In this document: positions 17,834 to 25,557 of the stretch, piece by piece
Numbering within the stretch: the stretch's first letter is position 1
How the letters are laid out: each line of letters starts with the position of its first letter
Made by a program: the position numbers and the translations under genes
Notes under the pieces: generated by a model
Told to the model about the DNA's origin: nothing
Database searches by the model: none
What the model saw: the letters and a program-made list of their open reading frames with translations, nothing else
From: Acidobacteriota bacterium
Lineage (GTDB): Bacteria > Acidobacteriota > Blastocatellia > RBC074
Direction: 5' to 3'
Assembly: GCA_019639255.1 (NCBI GenBank)
Contig: JAHBSF010000056.1
Span: 1-37,898, forward strand
DNA: 37,898 bases

Positions 17834-18448
17834 ATGGAAATACTCTTTATTCTTTTCGCCGCGATCGCAGTAGCGGGAGCGTTGAATGTGATACTTCAGC
17901 GCAATCCGATTTACAGCGCCATAGGATTGATCGTAACGCTTTGTGCGCTTGCGGGGCTTTTTCTCACGCTCGCCGCGCAGTTCATCGCCGCAATTCAGAT
18001 CATCGTTTATGCGGGCGCGATCATGGTGTTGTTTGTATTCGTGATCATGCTGCTCAACATTCGCGAAGAGGAATCGAAGATTGATCGGCAGCGGTACCTG
18101 AAATGGCTTGCCGCGCCTCTGTTTGTTGCATTGCTGGCTGAAGTTTATTTTGTGATTCGCGTTGTGTCCTATGACCCGAAGCCGCTGCCGGCTCAGGGAG
18201 CGGTTCCGCCCGGTCAGATACTCGGCACCGTAGAGTCGATCGGCAATGCGATGTTTACTACGTATTTGCTGCCCTTCGAGGCGACATCGGTGCTGATTCT
18301 GATGGCGATCGTCGGGTCGATGTTGCTTGCACGCCGTGAGCGAACCGTAAGCGAAGTTACAATCGTCACGGCCGAACAGATCGAAGCGGCGCAGCTCGAG
18401 CGGGAAGACGAGGCGCACGAAACTGAAACCGTGGGAGCGGGGCATTGA
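17834..18448 (+). CDS. nuoJ: NADH-quinone oxidoreductase subunit J
   Basis: A 204-residue membrane subunit with five predicted helices. Conserved stretches are NPIYSAIGLIVTLCALAG and QIIVYAGAIMVLFVFVIMLL, the helix that carries the pi-bulge and is thought to change conformation during coupling. The C-terminus is a charged cytoplasmic tail (EAAQLEREDEAHETETVGAG). It follows nuoH directly, without nuoI. No Shine-Dalgarno is obvious before ATG 17834, and the start lies about 20 bases past repeat R4, whose hairpin could affect initiation (inference). Confidence 0.95.
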   Translation: MEILFILFAAIAVAGALNVILQRNPIYSAIGLIVTLCALAGLFLTLAAQFIAAIQIIVYAGAIMVLFVFVIMLLNIREEESKIDRQRYLKWLAAPLFVALLAEVYFVIRVVSYDPKPLPAQGAVPPGQILGTVESIGNAMFTTYLLPFEATSVLILMAIVGSMLLARRERTVSEVTIVTAEQIEAAQLEREDEAHETETVGAGH

Positions 18449-18513
18449 TGGAAACTCCTGGCGGTGGTGAGGCCTGCTTCCTCAATCAGACCATGAAACA
18501 TTGGGACACATCA

Positions 18514-18583
18514 CTGGGTACGCACGCGCCAAAGCGTGCTTTCACTCGCCGCCGAACGCACGCGAGGGCGCGTGCGTACCCAG
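18514..18583. repeat. Perfect 17-bp inverted repeat between nuoJ and nuoK
   Basis: CTGGGTACGCACGCGCC (18514-18530) is exactly complementary to 18567-18583, with a 36-base spacer that holds further GCGTGC/GCACGC pairs. It is GC-rich and unrelated in sequence to the R0-R8 family. It lies alone in a 211-base gap inside an otherwise compact operon. The shape suggests a REP- or MITE-like insertion; a strong mRNA hairpin is also possible. Confidence 0.8.
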
Positions 18584-18659
18584 TTGCAGACTCCGTTGTG
18601 TGTACCATTCTACTGTGGTTTGATTTAGATCTCCGCAGTTTGTGTTGGGGAGAAATGTG

Positions 18660-18962
18660 ATGATTCCATTGTCGTGGTACCTGGCGCTGAGCGCCGTGCT
18701 TTTCTCGATCGGCGTGGTTGGCGTGCTGGTGCAGCGTAACGTAATTGCGCTGTTTATGTGCATCGAACTGATGCTGAACGCCGTGAATCTGACGTTCGTT
18801 GCTTTTTCGCGCTTCCTGGATCAGACGACCGGCCAACTTTTCGTTTTCATAGTGATGGCTGTTGCAGCGGCGGAAGCTGCTGTAGGCCTTGCAATCATCA
18901 TATCGCTGTTCAGAAACCGCGAGACCTTGAACGTCGATGAAGCCGACCTGCTCAAGCTTTAA
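18660..18962 (+). CDS. nuoK: NADH-quinone oxidoreductase subunit K
   Basis: A 100-residue, three-helix antiporter-like subunit. With ATG 18660 the two membrane glutamates fall at Glu36 ([17 protein letters not shown]) and Glu72 ([15 protein letters not shown]), the same numbers as in E. coli NuoK, which supports this start over GTG 18642 or GTG 18657. GGGGAGA lies at good spacing. The protein is part of the proton-translocating chain between NuoJ/A and NuoN. Confidence 0.96.
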   Translation: MIPLSWYLALSAVLFSIGVVGVLVQRNVIALFMCIELMLNAVNLTFVAFSRFLDQTTGQLFVFIVMAVAAAEAAVGLAIIISLFRNRETLNVDEADLLKL

Positions 18963-18992
18963 GGACTTTAAAAACCGAACCCGTAACTTGCT

Positions 18993-21026
18993 ATGTTGAA
19001 ATGGATCACCCTTGCGCCCTTGATCGGCGCGATCATCAACGGACTGCTGGGAAAACGACTCGGTGAACGCGCCGTCGCGATTATTGCCTGCGGGTCGGTA
19101 GGCGTTTCGACAGTACTCGCCTTTACCGCGTTTTTCACCAAACTGCTGCCCCTTCCGCCCGATGCGCGCCGTTACACTGAGCACTTTTTTACGTGGCTTT
19201 CGGTCGGCAGTTTTCACGCGGATTTCGCATATCTGCTCGACCCGCTTTCCGGCATTTATATTCTCTTTATTACCGGCGTCGGACTGCTGATTCATATATA
19301 CGCTACCGGCTATATGCACGGGGATCCGGGTTTTTACCGGTTTTTCGCGTATTTGAATCTGTTTATGTTCATGATGCTGACGCTTGTGCTGGCCGACAAT
19401 CTGCTGCTGCTGTTTGTCGGATGGGAGGGCGTAGGATTGTGCTCCTACCTGCTGATCGGATACTACATCCGCAAGCAGGAAGCGGGCGACGCGGCCAAAA
19501 AAGCATTCATAGTCAACCGCATCGGCGATTTCGGCTACATGATCGCCGTATTCCTGACCTTCACCACATTCGGGACCATCAGTTTCGTCGCCAAGGACGG
19601 CGTCGAGAGCATAATGACGCAGGCGGCTGCAATGCCCGTGGAAGCCTTCGGAGCAGTTGGAGTGCTTACGGGAATTGCACTGTTGTTTTTCGTGGGCGCC
19701 ACGGGTAAAAGCGCGCAGATACCGCTCTTTGTATGGTTGCCGGATGCGATGGCGGGGCCTACGCCGGTCTCCGCGCTGATACACGCAGCAACGATGGTCA
19801 CGGCGGGTGTATACCTGGTCGTCAGGTGCAGCGCAATTTTCGTCAAGGCCCCCACGGCGCTGGCCGTGGTCGCGGTAATCGGAGCGGTTACGGCTATTTT
19901 AGCCGCCACGATCGGTATTGCACAAAACGACATCAAGAAGGTGTTGGCGTATTCCACGGTGTCGCAGCTCGGTTATATGTTCCTTGCCTGCGGCGTGGGT
20001 GCGTTTACGGCCGCGATATTTCACGTAATGACGCACGCATTTTTCAAGGCGCTGCTGTTTCTCGGGTCCGGTTCCGTCATACACGGTATGCACGAAGAAC
20101 AGGACATCAGAAAGATGGGCGGGTTGAAGAAATACATGCCGATAACGTGGGCTACGATGGCTGCAGGTTGGCTAGCGATATGCGGTATTCCCCTGTTTTC
20201 CGGTTTTTTCAGCAAGGATGAAATCCTTTGGCGAACGTTCGCTACGGAATCCCTGCCGCACGGATGGGGTAGTGTACTGTGGGTCGTGGGCGCTCTTACG
20301 GCGCTCCTCACTGCATTTTACATGACGCGTTTAATGGTGATGACCTTCTGGGGCAGTGAGCGATTCGGGCGCAGTGACGCACATCACGGGCACGGCGACG
20401 GCCACGGCGGGAGTCACGGTAAACCTCACGAATCACCCGCCGTGATGTGGATTCCGCTTGCAGTGCTTGCAGTGCTTTCGGTTGTCGGCGGGTATGTCGG
20501 CGTGCCGCCGGCCCTGAGCAGTCTGGTGGGAATTCATTCGGAGAATCATTTCGAACATTTCCTTGAGCCGGCGATCGGAACTCCCGATGTCGTAGTGCAC
20601 GCAGCGGCGGGTGAGGTCACGGCAACGGGTCAGGCCGCCGCCGATTCGCACGCTTCCCACGATGTAGGTATGGAGCGGTTGTTTACCGGCATTTCGATCG
20701 TGATTGCATTTCTGGGCATCGGACTCGGCTGGGTGATATTCAACAGGCAGCCGCTGAAGGTGATGCCTCGGTTGCTCGAAAACAAATACTACGTCGACGA
20801 ATTTTACGGCGCTGCGATCGTGCGTCCGCTTGTAGACGTATCGCGCAGCTTTCTGTGGAAGATCGTGGATGTGAAGATCATCGACGGAATCGTGAACGGA
20901 TCGGCTGCGGCGATTGCCGGGTTATCGGGTGTTTTGCGGCATTCGCAGACGGGTTATGCAAGGGGTTATGCGGCAGCGATACTGCTCGGCGCAATTGTTG
21001 TGGTCGGATTTTTCGCTTTGCGGTAG
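18993..21026 (+). CDS. nuoL: NADH-quinone oxidoreductase subunit L
   Basis: A 677-residue, Mrp-antiporter-like distal pump with the long lateral helix at its C-terminus. Key residues are Glu145 (FVGWEGVGLCSYLLIG) and Lys239 (GATGKSAQIPLFVWLPDA), followed by GPTPVSALIHAATMVTAG. A His/Gly-rich insertion (DAHHGHGDGHGGSHGKPHE, near residues 462-482) lies in a loop before helix LAVLAVLSVVGGYVG; such loops occur in some NuoL proteins and may bind metal or simply be flexible. The start is 30 bases after nuoK. Confidence 0.96.
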   Translation: MLKWITLAPLIGAIINGLLGKRLGERAVAIIACGSVGVSTVLAFTAFFTKLLPLPPDARRYTEHFFTWLSVGSFHADFAYLLDPLSGIYILFITGVGLLIHIYATGYMHGDPGFYRFFAYLNLFMFMMLTLVLADNLLLLFVGWEGVGLCSYLLIGYYIRKQEAGDAAKKAFIVNRIGDFGYMIAVFLTFTTFGTISFVAKDGVESIMTQAAAMPVEAFGAVGVLTGIALLFFVGATGKSAQIPLFVWLPDAMAGPTPVSALIHAATMVTAGVYLVVRCSAIFVKAPTALAVVAVIGAVTAILAATIGIAQNDIKKVLAYSTVSQLGYMFLACGVGAFTAAIFHVMTHAFFKALLFLGSGSVIHGMHEEQDIRKMGGLKKYMPITWATMAAGWLAICGIPLFSGFFSKDEILWRTFATESLPHGWGSVLWVVGALTALLTAFYMTRLMVMTFWGSERFGRSDAHHGHGDGHGGSHGKPHESPAVMWIPLAVLAVLSVVGGYVGVPPALSSLVGIHSENHFEHFLEPAIGTPDVVVHAAAGEVTATGQAAADSHASHDVGMERLFTGISIVIAFLGIGLGWVIFNRQPLKVMPRLLENKYYVDEFYGAAIVRPLVDVSRSFLWKIVDVKIIDGIVNGSAAAIAGLSGVLRHSQTGYARGYAAAILLGAIVVVGFFALR

Positions 21027-21041
21027 CGAGTGGCGTAAACT

Positions 21042-22589
21042 ATGGAATCGCAGATAATTTCAATAATTACATTCCTCCCGCTCCTGGGCGCGGCCGCGCT
21101 GCTGCTTCACGGCATATTCTGGGGTTCGCGCGGCGTTGAGAAAGCGCGACTCGACGAACAGTACCGGTGGATTACATTGTTTTTCACCATCGCGACGTTC
21201 GCCGTATCGCTTGCGACGTTGGGTTATTTCGATCAGTCGCAGGCAGGGCCGCAAATGGTAATGCGAACGCCGTGGATTACGACTCTGGGCGTGAATTATT
21301 TCGTAGGAATCGACGGCATCAGCATATGGCTGGTGATTCTGACGACGTTCATCATGCCGATTTCTGTACTGGCGAGCTGGCGCGTAACGAAGCGGGTTCG
21401 CGAGTACATGATTTTCATGCTCGTGCTTGAAACCGGAATGCTCGGCGTATTCGTCTCGCTCGATATGTTCCTGTTTTATCTTTTCTTCGAGATAACGCTG
21501 ATTCCGATGTATTTCCTGATCGGCGTCTGGGGCGGGGAACGTCGAATCTACGCGGCGATCAAGTTTTTCCTCTACACGGTGGTCGGCAGCCTGTTGATGC
21601 TGGTGGCGATCATCGCGTTGTATTTCCTCAACGGGGCAACGAGCTTCGACATAATCGAGATCACGGCGAACATCTCCAGCGGGCGGCTGACGATCTCGCA
21701 CAATGTTCAGCTCTGGCTGTGGCTGGCCTTCGCCCTGGCGTTTTGCATCAAGGTGCCATTGTGGCCGCTGCATACCTGGCTGCCTGATGCGCACGTTGAA
21801 GCCCCTACGGCCGGATCGATCATACTCGCCGGCGTGCTGCTGAAGATGGGTACGTACGGACTTATGCGGTTCAATCTGCCGATGTTTCCCGAGGTTTCGC
21901 GCGATATGGCGCCCGTTATGATGACTCTCGCCGTTATAGGCATCATTTACGGCGCGCTCGTAGCGATGGTCCAGCCCGATATGAAGAAGCTCGTCGCTTA
22001 TTCATCGGTAAGTCACCTGGGTTTTGTGGTGCTCGGCATATTCGCTTTTACGGAACAATCGCTGCAGGGCGCACTCTACCAAATGCTGAATCACGGCATA
22101 TCTACGGGCGCGCTGTTTTATTGCGTGGGCGTAGTCTACGAGCGGAGACATACGCGCGAGATCGCCGACTACGGCGGGATAGCAACGCCGATGCCGGGAT
22201 ATTCGACCGTGTTTTTGATAGTGGCGCTTTCGAGTCTGGGTTTGCCGCTGCTAAACGGTTTCATAGGCGAATTTCTGATACTGATAGGTGCGTTTTCGTC
22301 TTCGGTTCCCTATGCAAAGACGTTCGCAGTGATTGGGGCGCTGGGCGTAATACTATCGGCAGTATACCTGCTATGGATGTTGCAACGGGTGCTGTTCGGC
22401 GAGGTTCAAAAGGAAGAAAACGCAAAGCTTCAGGACCTGGACTGGCGCGAGAAGGCGGGGCTTTTGCCGCTGGTCGCAATGGCGATAATTATGGGAGTTA
22501 TGCCGATGCTGTTTTTGCGCGCGACCCAGCCGGCGGTTAATGCAGTAAAAGATGCGGTAGAGACACGAATCATTCGCGCAGCGAAATAA
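21042..22589 (+). CDS. nuoM: NADH-quinone oxidoreductase subunit M
   Basis: A 515-residue antiporter-like proton pump. Glu150 (LFYLFFEITLIPMYFLIG) and Lys237 (AFCIKVPLWPLHTWLPDAH) correspond to the essential E144/K234 pair of E. coli. VEAPTAGSIILAGVLLKMG and KKLVAYSSVSHLGFVVLG are further signatures. The length is typical. It begins 15 bases after nuoL and sits between NuoL and NuoN in the membrane arm. Confidence 0.96.
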   Translation: MESQIISIITFLPLLGAAALLLHGIFWGSRGVEKARLDEQYRWITLFFTIATFAVSLATLGYFDQSQAGPQMVMRTPWITTLGVNYFVGIDGISIWLVILTTFIMPISVLASWRVTKRVREYMIFMLVLETGMLGVFVSLDMFLFYLFFEITLIPMYFLIGVWGGERRIYAAIKFFLYTVVGSLLMLVAIIALYFLNGATSFDIIEITANISSGRLTISHNVQLWLWLAFALAFCIKVPLWPLHTWLPDAHVEAPTAGSIILAGVLLKMGTYGLMRFNLPMFPEVSRDMAPVMMTLAVIGIIYGALVAMVQPDMKKLVAYSSVSHLGFVVLGIFAFTEQSLQGALYQMLNHGISTGALFYCVGVVYERRHTREIADYGGIATPMPGYSTVFLIVALSSLGLPLLNGFIGEFLILIGAFSSSVPYAKTFAVIGALGVILSAVYLLWMLQRVLFGEVQKEENAKLQDLDWREKAGLLPLVAMAIIMGVMPMLFLRATQPAVNAVKDAVETRIIRAAK

Positions 22590-22613
22590 GCGGGCGGAAC
22601 ATTCGCAAAACTT

Positions 22614-24128
22614 ATGGAATTCGCAGACTTGAACATCAGCTATAGCGCGATTGCACCCGAGATTATAACTTCGCTCACGGGCGTAGCGATCATGCTGATC
22701 GATGCATTCTCGAAACAGGGCGCCCGGAGAACGAACGCGCTCGTTGCGATCATAGGGTTTGGTTTGACCCTCGCAGCGCTGGCCGGGCTTTGGACTGGAA
22801 CCTGGACGCCGTTTGGCGGTGATTATTTCAGCGGGATGGTCGTGGTCGATCACATGCGCCTGATCTTCTCGTTCATAATCGTGATCGTGGGGATATTGGC
22901 GGTGCTGCTTGCCGGACAGTTTCTCAAGGACGAGGAATTGCCGGCGGGCGAGTTCTTTTCGCTCGTTATGTTCGCCTCGGCCGGAATGCTGATGATGGCC
23001 TCGGCCGGCGATCTGGTGATGGTGTTTCTGGGGCTGGAAACCACCTCGATTGCGACCTACATTCTTGCGGGATACAGAAAATACGACGTTCGGGCCAATG
23101 AGTCCTCGCTCAAATACTTTCTGCTGGGCTCATTCGCCACGGCATTCCTGCTTTACGGAATTGCGCTTGTTTACGGCGCAACGGGAACTACGAATATCGT
23201 CGGTATACAGAAGGCGATAGCCTCGGGTGCGATAAATTATCCGCCGCTGCTGTTGATCGGAGCGGCGATGATGCTGGTAGGTTTCGGTTTCAAGATCGCA
23301 AGCGCACCGTTTCACCTGTGGACGCCGGATGTGTATGAAGGCGCGCCCACGCTCGTGACGGCGTTTATGGCGACCGGACCGAAGGCTGCGGTGTTTGCCG
23401 CGTTTTTGCGCGTATTCGCCGTGGGATTCAGTTCTCCGACTACAGGCGTGGGTGAGACATTGCAGGAGACCTGGGTATCGGTGCTTGCAGTGATCGCCGT
23501 GCTGACGATGACTATCGGCAATGTGGTAGCGCTGACGCAGAAGAACATCAAACGCATGCTTGCCTATTCATCCATTGCGCATGCGGGTTACGCGCTCGTG
23601 GGATTTGTTACGGGCGATTTTGGGCCTGTGGCGTTTTACCTGCTTGCATACGCGGTTATGAACATCGGCGCGTTTGCCGTGATTCAAATGCTGGCGCGGC
23701 CCGGAGATCGCAAGACGGAGATTTCGGATTATGCGGGGGTTGGTTTCGAGACGCCGCTGCTGAGTTTTTCACTCGCCATTTTTCTGCTCAGCCTGGCCGG
23801 AATTCCGCCTACGGGAGGATTCATCGCCAAGTTTTTCGTCTTCAGATCCGCGTGGGAATCGACGCCCGGGCTCAGGTGGCTGGTAATAGTCGCGGTAATC
23901 AACAGCATCATTTCCATTTACTATTATCTGTATCCGATTATTGTTATGTTCTTCCGCCCGTTGCCGGCAGGCTTCAGTAAGCCAAAGGTCGGAGCGGGAG
24001 TAACGGCTGTGCTTGTACTGACGCTTGCAGGGGTATTTTTCCTGGGCTTGATGCCTGATCGCGTATTGGGCGCGCTCAATCAGGGGCGCGGCGCGGCGCG
24101 CGTTGCGATACAGGAGGCTTTTCGCTGA
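22614..24128 (+). CDS. nuoN: NADH-quinone oxidoreductase subunit N
   Basis: A 504-residue third antiporter-like subunit and the last gene of the operon. Signatures are FLGLETTSIATYILAGYRK (conserved Glu), FKIASAPFHLWTPDVYEGAP and NIKRMLAYSSIAHAGYALVG. It starts 24 bases after nuoM. The short palindrome R5 lies 24 bases beyond the stop and may form the 3' end of the transcript. Confidence 0.96.
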   Translation: MEFADLNISYSAIAPEIITSLTGVAIMLIDAFSKQGARRTNALVAIIGFGLTLAALAGLWTGTWTPFGGDYFSGMVVVDHMRLIFSFIIVIVGILAVLLAGQFLKDEELPAGEFFSLVMFASAGMLMMASAGDLVMVFLGLETTSIATYILAGYRKYDVRANESSLKYFLLGSFATAFLLYGIALVYGATGTTNIVGIQKAIASGAINYPPLLLIGAAMMLVGFGFKIASAPFHLWTPDVYEGAPTLVTAFMATGPKAAVFAAFLRVFAVGFSSPTTGVGETLQETWVSVLAVIAVLTMTIGNVVALTQKNIKRMLAYSSIAHAGYALVGFVTGDFGPVAFYLLAYAVMNIGAFAVIQMLARPGDRKTEISDYAGVGFETPLLSFSLAIFLLSLAGIPPTGGFIAKFFVFRSAWESTPGLRWLVIVAVINSIISIYYYLYPIIVMFFRPLPAGFSKPKVGAGVTAVLVLTLAGVFFLGLMPDRVLGALNQGRGAARVAIQEAFR

Positions 24129-24151
24129 CCCTTCCCCCAACGAATGGTTTC

Positions 24152-24217
24152 AAAGCGAATAGACGGGACGAACGGAAACGCACCTTCCTTTCCGATTGTT
24201 CCGTCTATTTGATTTGT
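24152..24217. repeat. Palindromic repeat copy R5 (short variant)
   Basis: About 66 bp: GAATAGACGGGACGAACGGAAA on the left and TTTCCGATTGTTCCGTCTATT on the right with a short loop (CGCACCTTCC). It lacks the GATAACGG outer ends but shares the inner ATAGACG/CGTCTAT and CGGAAA/TTTCCG core, so it appears to be an end-trimmed or separate sub-family member. Confidence 0.7.
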
Positions 24218-24335
24218 TGCCGAGTGATACGATCGCAGCTTGAGGTTTTTCTAATCGGCGTATTCCTGATTGCGACCGGGAAAGGCTGTAAAATATGCGG
24301 GAGCGGGAAGTATACTAATCGGCGGTCGCAAACCT

Positions 24336-24872
24336 ATGGGTAAGCCGGAAGGGACAACGGAAAAAGCGGTAAGGAAGCGTGGTCCGCGAGCGGAGGATAT
24401 TGCGCGCGACATTTTGGCAACTCAGGGAGACGGAACGATAGCCGGGATCTATCGTGTGCAAGTACGCACGTTGCGCACAAGAAGGTTCCGATTGAGTTCG
24501 CCGCAGCCGGCGAATGTTGTGGAAATATTTCATACACTGCTGGGCATCGAGTTGAAGATCGGAAAGCGCCGTTTGATTTGTCCGGACCTGGCTACGGCGA
24601 GATTCCTGTCCGTATTTGCGAGGATTGGAGTTGATGAGGTAGCGGTTCCTTATGAAATCACGCGTATGTCTCATCTGGCCGACCAACTGGAATCGGCCTG
24701 GCATCAGATGATAATGCGCGTTGAGCCCGCGTGCGCGGGATTGAGTGCGCAGATGAAAAGCAAGGTGCAGCGTATGTTGATTGCCGATCAACGCGAGCAG
24801 GTGATACGCTGCGGGGCGGGGCCGGCAATCCCGCAATTCAATCAGAATACAAAACAGCGCAAAAGAGGATGA
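24336..24872 (+). CDS. Conserved-looking hypothetical protein coupled to TlpA-like gene
   Basis: A 178-residue protein from ATG 24336 (MGKPEGTTEKAVRKRGPRAE). I do not recognise a family. It is basic, with charged N- and C-termini (NTKQRKRG) and a mixed alpha/beta middle: ANVVEIFHTLLGIELKIGKR, CPDLATARFLSVFARIGVDE, VAVPYEITRMSHLADQLESA. There is no signal peptide or membrane helix. Its stop codon overlaps the next start (ATGA at 24869-24872), which implies translational coupling to the thioredoxin-like lipoprotein. A longer start (24270) adds a stretch without protein character. The compact alpha/beta look could suit a small nucleic-acid-binding or regulatory protein, but this is a guess. Confidence 0.72.
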   Translation: MGKPEGTTEKAVRKRGPRAEDIARDILATQGDGTIAGIYRVQVRTLRTRRFRLSSPQPANVVEIFHTLLGIELKIGKRRLICPDLATARFLSVFARIGVDEVAVPYEITRMSHLADQLESAWHQMIMRVEPACAGLSAQMKSKVQRMLIADQREQVIRCGAGPAIPQFNQNTKQRKRG

Positions 24873-25489
24873 GATTCAGATATTGGAATTGTGTGGGCGG
24901 AATTGGGAAATTTTCGGGTTTCCTGTTGATGACGGTTGCCGCGTTGACTTTTTCAGGATGCGGTGCGGAAAGTTCGCTGGAAAGAACCGCCGCAAGGGAG
25001 CCCCGGATCGCATGGCCGTCCCCCACGCCGATCAGGGAGTTATTGCCCCGTAATTTTGAAGTGCGCTACCTTGACGGTGGCGTGGAATCGCTGGAGCAAT
25101 TGCTGAATCGAGGCGCTGCGGAAGGAAAGGTCGTTGCAATCAATTTCTGGGCGACATGGTGCGGACCCTGCCGCAGGGAAATCCCGGTTTTGACGGCTCT
25201 TGATCGGGAGTACAGGGACCGGGGGGTTGAGATCATCGGGTTGTCGGTCGAATCGCCTGAGCTGGAGAGCGACCTGGTCAGGATGTTCGGCGAACAGTAT
25301 TCGGTAAAGTACAGGCTCGGGTTTTCTACGACTGAAATGTATCAGGCATTCAGCGGCGCCGGCGCCCCGGAGATAATCCCGCAGACATTCGTGTTTGGCA
25401 AGGATGGCGAGCTTATTATGCATCTGCGGGGATTTCAGCAGAATTTTCGCGAACTGATCGAGGCGGCATTCAAGCGCGGTCTGAGCTGA
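24869..25489 (+). CDS. TlpA/ResA-like thioredoxin-fold protein, probable lipoprotein
   Basis: 206 residues from ATG 24869. A hydrophobic segment ends in LTFSGC (Cys31), a near-lipobox, suggesting a lipid-anchored envelope protein. The thioredoxin domain spans ~62-205: VVAINFWATWCGPCRREIPV with the redox pair Cys98/Cys101, then GVEIIGLSVESPE and cis-Pro region PEIIPQTFVFGKDGEL. TlpA/ResA proteins reduce disulfides in apocytochromes or other exported proteins. No cytochrome maturation genes are adjacent. The ATGA overlap with the preceding gene and the following secreted repeat protein suggest one transcript. Confidence 0.88.
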   Translation: MRFRYWNCVGGIGKFSGFLLMTVAALTFSGCGAESSLERTAAREPRIAWPSPTPIRELLPRNFEVRYLDGGVESLEQLLNRGAAEGKVVAINFWATWCGPCRREIPVLTALDREYRDRGVEIIGLSVESPELESDLVRMFGEQYSVKYRLGFSTTEMYQAFSGAGAPEIIPQTFVFGKDGELIMHLRGFQQNFRELIEAAFKRGLS

Positions 25490-25543
25490 CAAGGCGTAGA
25501 TGTAAACGTGCGTTGCAGCGATCATTGCGCGGACGAAATGAAC

Positions 25544-25550
25544 AAGGAGG
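25544..25550 (+). promoter_or_regulatory. Strong ribosome binding site setting the 25558 start
   Basis: AAGGAGG followed by seven bases and ATG 25558. This rules out the in-frame upstream GTG at 25513 and places the start directly before a signal peptide. Confidence 0.8.
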
Positions 25551-25557
25551 AGAATTC

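Noticed and set aside
17701-17834. A short or frameshifted nuoI remnant between nuoH and nuoJ
   Set aside because: The 132 bases are almost all repeat R4. No CxxCxxCxxxCP coding can be read in any frame.
18486-19784. 432-codon open frame on the minus strand
   Set aside because: Antisense to nuoK and nuoL, with Arg/His/Gln-rich composition typical of a shadow frame. The plus strand carries conserved complex I residues.
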